DNA from: Fermentibacter danicus
Lineage (GTDB): Bacteria > Fermentibacterota > Fermentibacteria > Fermentibacterales > Fermentibacteraceae
Direction: 5' to 3'
Assembly (NCBI GenBank): GCA_001618615.1
Contig: LKHB01000223.1
Location: forward strand, 1 to 14,263
Length of the DNA: 14,263 nt
In this document: positions 6,804 to 13,858 of the stretch, piece after piece
Position numbering within the stretch: position 1 is the first letter of the stretch
Layout: every line of letters begins with the position of its first letter
Notes under the pieces: generated by a model
What the model was told of the DNA's origin: nothing
What the model saw: only the letters and a program-made list of their open reading frames with translations
Database searches by the model: none
Made by a program: the position numbers and the translations under genes

Positions 6804-8348
6804 TTGTTTCAAGTTCCCCTGCTGCTCGCCGCTCTCGCTCCAGGCCAGGAAGCCGCTGCGGATCTGGTGTTGGTGGATGCCGACATCAGAACCGTCGAAT
6901 CCACGGAATGGTACGCCGGCCTGGAAGTCGTCTTCCGCGATGTGGAGTACTTCATAGCCCTCTCGGAAGATCCCGCCCGGATAGATGCAAGCTGCAACAC
7001 GATCCTGGAAGGCCCGTTCGACCTGGATGACCTCGCCCTGGTACATCTCTCCCCGGGTCACGGCGCACGCCCGGGGCTTCCCGGCGAAGTGATCTTCGAG
7101 AGAGGTGACATGGCGATAATCCGTATCGACGGCGGGACGCCCGCCCCGGCGGGTATGCCGGGAGTGAGGCTTGTCGCGCCCCTCCGCGTGATTACACCGG
7201 GGGCTCAGGCGGCGATCCCCGCAGTCGTCGACTTCGACGCCATGATCGACGACATGGTTGCAGCCGTGAGCGAGGACAGCATAATGGCCGTCATCCGGCA
7301 TTTCGAGGACTACGGAACCAGGCTGTGCACCTCGCCAGAGTACGATCAGGCCGCCGAATGGGTCGATACCTGGTTCGGGCTGCACTGGATTTCGAGCTAC
7401 CAGCAGCAGTTCTATTTCTACGGCGACCAGATGAGCAACGTGATCGCCGAGATACCCGGGCGGATCTCACCCGATTCGATCTACATCATCTGCGCCCATC
7501 TCGACTCGATCACATGGCCCCCGGAGGACACGGCCCCCGGTGCGGACGACAACGCCAGCGGATCGGCGGCGGTGCTCGAAGCCGCCAGGGTCATGGCGCG
7601 CTATAACTTCAGATACACAGTCAGGTTCATCTGCTTCGGCGCGGAGGAGGTCGGCCTCGTAGGCAGCGACTACTACGCGCAGACGGCCTTCCAGGCCGGC
7701 GACAGGATTCTCGGAGTACTCAACCTGGACATGATCCTGTTCGCGCCTGCCGGATACGATACCCTCTGGATCCCCTACGACAGTCAGTCCGAAGCCCTGG
7801 CCGGTGCGATCGAGCAGGCCATGGCAATGTACGTCCCGGCGCTGGACGTGGTGACTGAATACGACCCCTCGGCTACGTACAGCGATCATTCCTCGTTCTG
7901 GAGCAGGGGCTACCCCGCCGTCCTGGGCATCGAATACGCAGTGGACGACAACCCGTACTACCATTCCGAGGCGGATACGCTCTCCAGCTACTCGGGCTTC
8001 TGGCCCTTCGGCACCGACTGCGTCAGGGCCTCGGTGGCCGCCCTGGCGACTCTGGCCCGGCCCACCGGACCCTCCGGGATCGGAGATAGAGGCGCCGCAT
8101 CGCAGTCCCTGCTGCATGTCTCGCCGAACCCCGCCTCGGGCACGATCGAAATCACCCTGGACGGCATGCCCGGAGAAGCCGCCGAATGCGCGATCTTCGG
8201 TATGGACGGCAGGGTCGTCGCTGGTTGTCCTCTGACCTGCGGAACTCCGCTCGAACTCGACGTGACCCTGCTGCCTCGTGGTGTCTACGTGGTCCGATGG
8301 GAGAGCGCGTCCGCATCAGGTGCCGCCAGGCTGGTCCTTATCGACTGA
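6804..8348 (+). CDS. Secreted M28-family zinc metallopeptidase with C-terminal T9SS-like sorting domain
   Basis: Encodes 514 residues from TTG 6804. The N terminus (MFQVPLLLAALAPGQEAAA) is a short hydrophobic export signal, unusual in lacking a basic residue. Residues about 20-130 form an uncharacterised N-terminal region. The peptidase domain (about 160-420) shows the complete M28 metal set: AHLDS (His232), GADDNASG (Asp248), GAEEVGLVGS (Glu281/Glu282), NLDMI (Asp309) and YYHSEADT (His387). The last 80 residues match the type A C-terminal sorting domain of type IX secretion: LHVSPNPASGTIEI, FGMDGRVV, LDVTLLPRGVYVV and a terminal ARLVLID. Expected role: an exported aminopeptidase that digests extracellular peptides. 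It is a single gene, divergent from the permease and convergent with the RRM gene, ending at the hairpin at 8378. Confidence 0.9.
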   Translation: MFQVPLLLAALAPGQEAAADLVLVDADIRTVESTEWYAGLEVVFRDVEYFIALSEDPARIDASCNTILEGPFDLDDLALVHLSPGHGARPGLPGEVIFERGDMAIIRIDGGTPAPAGMPGVRLVAPLRVITPGAQAAIPAVVDFDAMIDDMVAAVSEDSIMAVIRHFEDYGTRLCTSPEYDQAAEWVDTWFGLHWISSYQQQFYFYGDQMSNVIAEIPGRISPDSIYIICAHLDSITWPPEDTAPGADDNASGSAAVLEAARVMARYNFRYTVRFICFGAEEVGLVGSDYYAQTAFQAGDRILGVLNLDMILFAPAGYDTLWIPYDSQSEALAGAIEQAMAMYVPALDVVTEYDPSATYSDHSSFWSRGYPAVLGIEYAVDDNPYYHSEADTLSSYSGFWPFGTDCVRASVAALATLARPTGPSGIGDRGAASQSLLHVSPNPASGTIEITLDGMPGEAAECAIFGMDGRVVAGCPLTCGTPLELDVTLLPRGVYVVRWESASASGAARLVLID

Positions 8349-8377
8349 CGCGGCATCCACAGATCCCTGAAATGAAG

Positions 8378-8401
8378 AGAGGCGGCCCGAAGGCCGCCTC
8401 T
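8378..8401. terminator. Bidirectional hairpin terminator between convergent genes
   Basis: A perfect 10-bp stem, AGAGGCGGCC (8378-8387) with GGCCGCCTCT (8392-8401), closes a 4-base loop CGAA. It lies 30 bases after the M28 stop and 22 bases after the RRM stop on the other strand. The following bases are only mildly T-rich on either side (GCTTCT on plus, CTTCATTTC on minus), so termination may be partly protein-assisted. Confidence 0.75.
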
Positions 8402-8422
8402 GCTTCTACGGACGAGCAGGCT

Positions 8423-8698
8423 TCAGCGCCTGATACCCGTATTGCCGCGCTCCCTGTCGGTCGCAAAATCGACACGGACGTTGCGGCCGTCGATGACGGC
8501 GTTGTCCATGGCGTTCTTGGCGGCAAGTGCGCTGTCGCTGGAGGCGAAGGTCACGAAACCGAATCCACGGGATCTGCCTGTGTCGCGGTCCAGCACGACG
8601 CGGGCCTCGGTTACTTCACCGTGGACTGCGAAGGCCTTTTCGAGAGACTGATCGGTTGTAGCCCAGGCGAGGCCTCCGACGAACAGCTTGTTGCTCAC
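8423..8698 (-). CDS. RRM-domain RNA-binding protein (bacterial/cyanobacterial Rbp type)
   Basis: A 91-residue protein that is one RNA recognition motif. KLFVGGLAW (about residues 4-12) is RNP2, and RGFGFVTF (about 44-51) is RNP1 with the aromatic residues that stack on RNA. VVLDRDTGRSRG is the typical loop before RNP1, and NVRVDFATDRERG closes the fold, followed by a short basic tail. Bacterial single-RRM proteins bind single-stranded RNA; in cyanobacteria several are cold-induced. The start is GTG at 8698 with AAGGAG 5 bases upstream. The gene has its own promoter (8892-8920) and a long structured leader, so it is probably expressed strongly and regulated after transcription. Its function in this organism is unknown. 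Confidence 0.93.
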   Translation of the reverse strand: MSNKLFVGGLAWATTDQSLEKAFAVHGEVTEARVVLDRDTGRSRGFGFVTFASSDSALAAKNAMDNAVIDGRNVRVDFATDRERGNTGIRR

Positions 8699-8884
8699 AG
8701 TAACTCCTTACTTACTCAGGGCTTCCGCCCTCTGTCGGCTTCGGATACGAAGCCATCCTCCCGGCTGTCAGGCGCCGGGATGCCCCAAGCCACACAAGGG
8801 CTTCCTGGATCAGGCCTTGAAATCGGGGAGGACATACACTCGACAGAGGAGGGATGGCGGTACCCCGTACCAAGAAACTGAAAC
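8699..8884 (-). ncRNA. Long structured 5' leader of the RRM gene, possible cis-regulatory RNA
   Basis: About 185 bases between the predicted start of transcription and the GTG start hold no gene but many compact hairpins on the minus strand. In order: GGTAC/GTACC (8871-8859), CCTG/CAGG (8814-8804), AAGCC/GGCTT (8803-8787), CCCGGC/GCCGGG with an 8-base loop (8779-8760), GGCTTCG/CGAAGCC with a TATC loop (8754-8737), and AGGGC/GCCCT closing GGAA, a GNRA-type loop (8731-8718). The last ends about 9 bases before the AAGGAG ribosome site. CCTCC-rich patches near 8854-8848 could pair with the ribosome site. I do not recognise a known riboswitch core. A self-binding autoregulatory element or a thermosensor is possible. 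Confidence 0.5.
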
Positions 8885-8891
8885 CGGCGGC

Positions 8892-8920
8892 TATATCGCT
8901 CAAGACTGCGTCAATGTCAA
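8892..8920 (-). promoter_or_regulatory. Putative sigma70 promoter of the RRM gene
   Basis: Minus strand TTGACA (8920-8915), an exact -35 consensus, is followed 17 bases later by GATATA (8897-8892); TATAGC two bases on is the alternative -10. The -35 box contains the TGA stop codon of the M42 peptidase gene (8919-8917). Transcription would start near 8884. Confidence 0.6.
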
Positions 8921-9969
8921 GAACCGGAGGCCCGGAACTCGTGCAGCCTGTCGAGCATGAGCGTCAGGAGTCCGATGGCCGTCTCCACGTCGTGTCTGTG
9001 GATGACCGAACCGGGACCGTGCCCGTATCTGTTGGGGATGGACAGGCATATCGCATGAGGCCCGGCGCCCCACTTCTGCATCGAGGAGGTGTCGGTGCCT
9101 CCGCGGAGCAGGATCTCCATCTGGTGATCGATGCCGGCCTCCTCGGCGAGCCCCCGAGTGAACTCCACGAGTTCCGGCGAGCTGATGACCGATCCATCCA
9201 TCAGCTTGACGGCGACCCCGTCCCCAAGCGTGGCGATGCGCAGTCGCTCGGGGAAGTCCGGGATATCGCCCGCACCGGTGACGTCCACCGCGATCGCGAT
9301 GTCGGGCCGGACCTCCTGTGCGGCCACCGTCGAACCCCTGAGGCCGACCTCCTCCTGGGCGGTGCCGACGGCATGCACTTCCAGCCGGGGATTCGAATAC
9401 CTCCTGAAGGCCTCGGCGATGATGAAGACCCCAACCCTGTCGTCGAAGGCCTTGCCCAGCAGGCAGTCGCCCAGGTTTGTGAACGGTGTCGCCATGGACA
9501 CCCAGTCACCGCGGGATATCCTCTCGAGGACGGCTTCCTTCTTCATCCCGGTGTCGATGTAGAGTTCGTCGAGCCTGATCTGCCTGTTGACCTGCTCGGG
9601 CAGCCAGGCCGCCCTGCGCTGGATCACGCCCGGCACAACGGCGCCCTTCCTGGTGTGGATGCGCACCGGATGGCCGATCATGTTCTCCGCGGCCCACCCT
9701 CCGATGGGCGCCAGAGAGATGTAACCCGCATTATCGATGTTGAAAACGAGGAAGCCGATCTCGTCCGTATGCCCCGCGAGCATAACCCTGGGCCCCGTGC
9801 CGTCACCCTTCCGGACGAACCGGATGTTCTTCATGGCATCGACGTCCACGGAATCCGCCGTGTCCGAGAGCCTGGTCCGCAGGAGGGAGTTGACGGCGTC
9901 CTCCCTGCCGGACACTCCGTCGGTATTGCATAGCAGGCCGAGGAAATCCAGATCCAGTCCCGTGTTCAT
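8917..9969 (-). CDS. M42-family metalloaminopeptidase (TET / glutamyl aminopeptidase-like)
   Basis: A 350-residue cytoplasmic dinuclear-metal aminopeptidase; family members form tetrahedral dodecamers that trim short peptides. The metal and catalytic residues are all visible: AGHTDEIGF (His67, Asp69), KAFDDRVG (bridging Asp176), AQEEVGLRGS (catalytic Glu206 and metal Glu207), AVDVTGAGD (Asp229), and RYGHGPG (His317) near the C terminus. The stretch GGTDTSSMQKWGAG is also typical. Length is normal for the family and there is no signal peptide. It follows the lipoprotein gene by 5 bases and is the last gene of the alaS operon; its stop codon lies inside the -35 box of the next gene's promoter. 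Confidence 0.93.
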   Translation of the reverse strand: MNTGLDLDFLGLLCNTDGVSGREDAVNSLLRTRLSDTADSVDVDAMKNIRFVRKGDGTGPRVMLAGHTDEIGFLVFNIDNAGYISLAPIGGWAAENMIGHPVRIHTRKGAVVPGVIQRRAAWLPEQVNRQIRLDELYIDTGMKKEAVLERISRGDWVSMATPFTNLGDCLLGKAFDDRVGVFIIAEAFRRYSNPRLEVHAVGTAQEEVGLRGSTVAAQEVRPDIAIAVDVTGAGDIPDFPERLRIATLGDGVAVKLMDGSVISSPELVEFTRGLAEEAGIDHQMEILLRGGTDTSSMQKWGAGPHAICLSIPNRYGHGPGSVIHRHDVETAIGLLTLMLDRLHEFRASGS

Positions 9970-9974
9970 CCCGC

Positions 9975-10922
9975 CTATTCCCCTTCCGGTTCGATCCAGG
10001 TGAACCCCGCGGCGTCCATCCAGCCCCCGGGAGCCTCGCCGGCGTAGTCAATTGTGCCCAGCACCGCCCTCGCGGCCGAAGCAGGAGCCATACCCTTCTC
10101 GAGCATGCAGTCGAGGTAGATGAACTCGATTATCGCGCTCCCCGCCCAGTCCACGCTCTTCGTGTAGCCGGAGATGATGAAGCCGTCGTTCCAGTCGTGG
10201 CGCGAGGACATGATCTGCCCGGGTATGCCTCCCCCCATGACGAGACAGCTCGAGAAGTGAAGCAGGGCGAGGTTGCGGCAGGGGGAGAGAGCCGCAGCGA
10301 TCGCGCGGCCGTCCAGGATTTCGTCGGCCAGGGCGATGCCGTCCTCCGTCGCATGACAGGACAGGAGCATGTAGACGCTCCCGGGGAGCGCCGCAGCTTC
10401 GAGTGCGAACTTCTCCAGGTCGGACCTGTCGTGGATGAACCGTTGTCTGACCCTCACATTCCCGACCCGGGCGAAGAAGGTCGCGAGCATCTCCCCGAAG
10501 GAGTACTCCGGCTCCGACATCCCGGTCTGCCATTCGGCCTCGAGGATGACCAGCCATTTCGTGCCCTCGACGCCTCCCCCGCTCCTGGAACCCTCCCACG
10601 AGCCCCAGACGGTCGAGCCAGTGGCACGCCACTGCCCCGAGATCCTCGTGCCGTCGTCGGAGAGTTCGAACCAGCCCTCGCCGGTCGCGGAGGGTTCGGC
10701 ATAAGTGAAGATCAGCCGTCCGGAGGCGTTCACCCTCCCCTCCACGGTGCAGGTTCCGCCCATCACGTATAAGCCTGTGACCCTGTCGCCCTCCTGTGTC
10801 AGAGTCATGGGGCCGTATGTGGTCTCCCATCTGCCTCCGAAGTCGGGCATCTCCGATGAGCAGGCGGCGCCGGTCAGGATGAGCATCGTGCAGAGTCCCT
10901 GGAGCAGTGAGGAATGCCTCAT
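9975..10922 (-). CDS. Predicted lipoprotein with N-terminal beta-strand domain and C-terminal caspase-like domain
   Basis: Encodes 315 residues. MRHSSLLQGLCTMLILTGAAC looks like a lipoprotein signal with Cys21 as the lipidated residue, although position -3 is Gly rather than the usual Leu. Residues about 28-112 have a beta-rich pattern with repeated G-x-W, G-x-Y and SGQW elements (FGGRWETTYGPMTLTQEGDRV). Residues about 122-295 resemble clan CD (caspase/CHAT-like) folds: a strand ending in a putative catalytic His (VYMLLSCHATEDG, His190), and 36 residues later a strand ending in Cys (LALLHFSSC, Cys226), then IISGYTKSVDWAGSAIIEFIYLDCML. Protease activity is inference. ATG 10922 overlaps the alaS stop as ATGA and the gene ends 5 bases before the M42 peptidase. 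The function is not known. Confidence 0.7.
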   Translation of the reverse strand: MRHSSLLQGLCTMLILTGAACSSEMPDFGGRWETTYGPMTLTQEGDRVTGLYVMGGTCTVEGRVNASGRLIFTYAEPSATGEGWFELSDDGTRISGQWRATGSTVWGSWEGSRSGGGVEGTKWLVILEAEWQTGMSEPEYSFGEMLATFFARVGNVRVRQRFIHDRSDLEKFALEAAALPGSVYMLLSCHATEDGIALADEILDGRAIAAALSPCRNLALLHFSSCLVMGGGIPGQIMSSRHDWNDGFIISGYTKSVDWAGSAIIEFIYLDCMLEKGMAPASAARAVLGTIDYAGEAPGGWMDAAGFTWIEPEGE

Positions 10923-12706
10923 TCCAGCACTGCCCGTATCCTCCTGACGCCCTGGGAGGAACTCTTCTCGGACTGTATGACGAATCTGCCCATCCCCCCG
11001 GTCCTCTCGACGTGCGGGCCCCCGCAGATCTCCATGGAATAGTCTCCGATCCGGTAGACTTTCACCACTTCGCCGTACCTGGCCTTGAAAAGACCGATGG
11101 CGCCCATCTCTTCGGCTTCCTCCACCGTCTTCTCGATGAACGTCACCGCCAGGTCAGCCTCTATCGCGGCATTGACTCTACGGGTAACCTCTTCGATCTC
11201 GTCGGCGGTCATGGGAGCCGGATGGCTGAAATCGAAGCGGAGCCTCTCGTGGGTGATGTTGCTGCCCCTCTGCTCCACATGGTCGCCCAGAACCTCGCGG
11301 AGGGCCTTGTGCAGGAGGTGGGTGGCGGTGTGGAGCTTCGTCACCATGTCGCTGTGATCCGCGAGACCGCCTCCGAACTTGCGGTCGAGCCCGGCCCTCG
11401 ACAGTTCCCTGTGCTTCTCCAGAGCCTGCCCGTAGCCTTCGATATCCACGTCGAGCCCGTGTTCCCGGGCGAGTTCGGTCGTGAATTCGACGGGGAATCC
11501 GTAGGTATCGTAGAGCCGGAAGGCGACCCGGCCGGGGATGATCCCGGAAGGGTTGCGGAGCAGGTTGGGCAGCAGCTTCTCGAACTCCTTCATCCCCGAC
11601 TGGAGGGTCTTCTCGAACTGGGATTCCTCCTTCTCGATCTCGGTCAGGATGAAGGCCCGGTTCCTCGCAAGCTCGGGATAGACATGGGATTCGCCGTCGA
11701 TCACGATGCGGGCCAGGTCCGGCAGCACCGATCCCTCGATACCGAGCTTTCGGGCATGCCTGACGGAGAGCCGGAGAAGCCTCCTTAGGACGTATCCCTG
11801 GTCCAGATTCGAGGGGGGCACGCCCATGTCGTCGCCAAGGATGTGGGTCGACGTCCGGATGTGGTCGGCGATCACACGCATCGACCTCAGCTCCGTCCCG
11901 TCCACCCCGGAGCCCTGCCCGGAGGCCTTTCCGAGGAAGTCGAACAGAGGCCGGAAGAGCGGTATGTCGTAGACGCTTTCCGCGCCGTTCATCATGGCCA
12001 CGGTGCGCTCCACGCCCATCCCCGTGTCCACGTTCCTCTGCGCCAGGGGCTCGTAGGCGCCCTCCCTGGTCCTGTTGTACTGCATGAAGACATCGTTCCA
12101 GATCTCGAAGTATTTCCCGCACCCGCAGCCCGGGCGGCACTCCGGCCCGCAGGCGGGCCTGCCCGTGTCGATGAACATCTCGGTGTCCGGACCGCACGGC
12201 CCGGTCTGTCCGGCCGGCCCCCACCAGTTGTCGGCCCTGCCGAGGAAGTGGACCCTCTCGGAGGGGATGCCGAGTTCCATCCATATGGCCGCGGCCTCCT
12301 CGTCGGGAGGGACGAGGTCGTCGCCAGCGAAGACCGTCACGCTGAGCTTATCCGGATCGAAACCGAGCCAGGACCGGCCTGTGAGGAACTCGTAGCTCCA
12401 GGTGATCGCCTCACGCTTGAAGTAGTCCCCCAGGGACCAGTTCCCGAGCATCTCGAAGAAGGTGAGATGCGTCGGGTCTCCCACGCAGTCGATGTCTCCG
12501 GTCCTGATGCATTTCTGGAAGTCGACGAGCCTGCGGCCCGCAGGATGCCGGCCCCCGAGGAGATAGGGGACGAGCGGATGCATGCCTGCCGTCGTGAACA
12601 GGACGGTGGAATCGTTCTCGGGAAACAGGGATGCGCCCTGTATGCGGGCGTGGCCCAGGCCGGTGAAATAGTCGATGAAGAGGGACCTGAGTTCGTCTGA
12701 TGTCAT
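10919..12706 (-). CDS. alaS: Alanyl-tRNA synthetase, short form lacking the C-Ala domain
   Basis: Charges tRNA-Ala. The class II catalytic core is complete: FTTAGMHPLVPYLLG (about 37-51), DIDCVGDPTHLTFFEMLGNWS, GPAGQTGPCGPDTEMF (163-178), YFEIWNDVFMQY and VDTGMGVERTVAMM. A Cys-rich insert (C186, C190, C194, C196) precedes the YFEIWN strand. The tRNA-binding helical region follows, with ADHIRTSTHIL and GYVLRRLLRLSVRHAR. The editing domain has the zinc motifs HTATH (His459, His463) and CGGPH (Cys561, His565). The protein stops at 595 residues, just after VRRIRAVLE, so the coiled coil and C-Ala region that bring typical bacterial enzymes to about 850-900 residues are absent. The stop is clean and overlaps the next gene's ATG, so this is a true short form. 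ATG 12706 has GGAGG 9 bases upstream. Confidence 0.96.
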   Translation of the reverse strand: MTSDELRSLFIDYFTGLGHARIQGASLFPENDSTVLFTTAGMHPLVPYLLGGRHPAGRRLVDFQKCIRTGDIDCVGDPTHLTFFEMLGNWSLGDYFKREAITWSYEFLTGRSWLGFDPDKLSVTVFAGDDLVPPDEEAAAIWMELGIPSERVHFLGRADNWWGPAGQTGPCGPDTEMFIDTGRPACGPECRPGCGCGKYFEIWNDVFMQYNRTREGAYEPLAQRNVDTGMGVERTVAMMNGAESVYDIPLFRPLFDFLGKASGQGSGVDGTELRSMRVIADHIRTSTHILGDDMGVPPSNLDQGYVLRRLLRLSVRHARKLGIEGSVLPDLARIVIDGESHVYPELARNRAFILTEIEKEESQFEKTLQSGMKEFEKLLPNLLRNPSGIIPGRVAFRLYDTYGFPVEFTTELAREHGLDVDIEGYGQALEKHRELSRAGLDRKFGGGLADHSDMVTKLHTATHLLHKALREVLGDHVEQRGSNITHERLRFDFSHPAPMTADEIEEVTRRVNAAIEADLAVTFIEKTVEEAEEMGAIGLFKARYGEVVKVYRIGDYSMEICGGPHVERTGGMGRFVIQSEKSSSQGVRRIRAVLE

Positions 12707-12727
12707 CAGCGGGAGCCTCCGGGCGTG

Positions 12728-13855
12728 CTAGAGGTTCTTGTCGTAGATCCTGTAGGTCTTGTAGACGACGGTGTTCATCTCTTCCTCGAGGATCGTCCTG
12801 AGAGCGTAGTTGTCCTCCAGCACCCAGGACAGCTCCGACCAGGTCACGCCCATGCGGAAGCCGTTCTCGATCATCCTGGAGATTATGAGGCTTTCCAGCC
12901 CGCATCCGCGCCACTTCTCGCGCACGGCGAGGAGAAGCACCCTCACGCCGTCGAGCTTCATCTTGAAGGGCGGCACCTTGAGCCTGAGTGCGGTGCGGAG
13001 CAGGCTGCCGCGAGCCGCATGGAACACGGCGTTGGCATCGAGGAGACCTACGGCGAAGGCCACGGCCCTGCCGTTCTCGTACACCACGGGCGCCAGATCC
13101 TCTACGAGCATCAGGGACAGATCCTTGGCCATCTGCCTGAACTCGGCGTCGGTCATAGGCACGAAGCCCCAGTTTCTGCTCCAGCACTCGTTGTAGATGT
13201 CCATCAGGGTCAGGACGTCTTCATAGAGGTGCTTCCGCCTGACCGTGCGGACCTCCGCATCGGTTCTCCTCTCCACGAGGGAGGCGAGCCTCCTCATCCT
13301 GTCCCATCTGATCCGGTCCTTCTCGAGGAGGTACGCCAGGACGTCCTTGACCTTGGAGAAGCCCGCCGCCTCGATCCGCCCGCCGTGGTAGGGAGGGTTG
13401 TAGGTCATCATCAGGGCCGGCCTGCGGTCGAAGCCGTCGACGAGAGTGCCGATCTCTTCGTTCGTGGAGAAGTTCATGGGACCGCGCATGGTATCCATCC
13501 CCCGCTTGCGGAGCCAGTCGGAGGCCGTTTCGAGCAGCGAGTCGAAGACACCCTGGTCGTCCACGGCCTCGAGGAAGCCGAAGAAGCCGGTTTTATCATG
13601 GTGGAAGTCGTTGTGGGCGCGGTTGACTATTGCGCAGATCCGGCCGACGACACTTCCGGAAGGACTCCTGGCCAGGAAGCAGGCCGTCTCCCCGTGCTCG
13701 TGGAAGGGGTGCCCCTTCGAGGGATCGATCATGTGTCTCTGCATGCTGCGGATCGGCGCCACCCAGTGCGGATCGGACCTGTAGAGAGAGAAGGGCAGCT
13801 CAATGAATTCCGAGAATCCACGGCCGCTCGTGACTTTTTCAATTCCCGAGGACAT
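12728..13855 (-). CDS. GNAT-fold N-acyltransferase, YghO / bacterial ceramide synthase-like
   Basis: Encodes 375 residues with two acyltransferase-like halves. The N-terminal part has the family pattern PFSLYRSDPHWVAPI (about 21-35), HPFHEHGETACFLA, VVGRICAIVN, GFFGFLEAVDD (90-100), MRGPMNFSTNE (123-133) and TYNPPYHGGRIEAAGF. The C-terminal half has a GNAT-like acyl-CoA loop (VREKWRGCGLESLI, 311-324) and WVLEDNYALRTILEE. Related proteins are often annotated as N-acetyltransferase or, misleadingly, dATP pyrophosphohydrolase; the ceramide synthase of Caulobacter belongs to a similar acyl-CoA N-acyltransferase group. Because it follows a serine palmitoyltransferase-like gene by 3 bases, N-acylation of a sphingoid base is the leading hypothesis. 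alaS follows 21 bases downstream. The family call is firmer than the substrate. Confidence 0.75.
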   Translation of the reverse strand: MSSGIEKVTSGRGFSEFIELPFSLYRSDPHWVAPIRSMQRHMIDPSKGHPFHEHGETACFLARSPSGSVVGRICAIVNRAHNDFHHDKTGFFGFLEAVDDQGVFDSLLETASDWLRKRGMDTMRGPMNFSTNEEIGTLVDGFDRRPALMMTYNPPYHGGRIEAAGFSKVKDVLAYLLEKDRIRWDRMRRLASLVERRTDAEVRTVRRKHLYEDVLTLMDIYNECWSRNWGFVPMTDAEFRQMAKDLSLMLVEDLAPVVYENGRAVAFAVGLLDANAVFHAARGSLLRTALRLKVPPFKMKLDGVRVLLLAVREKWRGCGLESLIISRMIENGFRMGVTWSELSWVLEDNYALRTILEEEMNTVVYKTYRIYDKNL

Positions 13856-13858
13856 ACG

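Noticed and set aside
8186..8881. Plus-strand open frame spanning the terminator and RRM gene
   Set aside because: It overlaps the end of the M28 gene, reads through the hairpin and lies antisense to a clear RRM protein.
8699..8884. Known riboswitch in the RRM leader (c-di-GMP, glycine, cobalamin)
   Set aside because: None of the conserved core sequences of these classes could be found by eye; only generic hairpins are visible.
11843..12700. Plus-strand open frame of 285 codons opposite alaS
   Set aside because: Low-complexity, Arg/Pro/Gly-rich translation opposite well-conserved AlaRS sequence.
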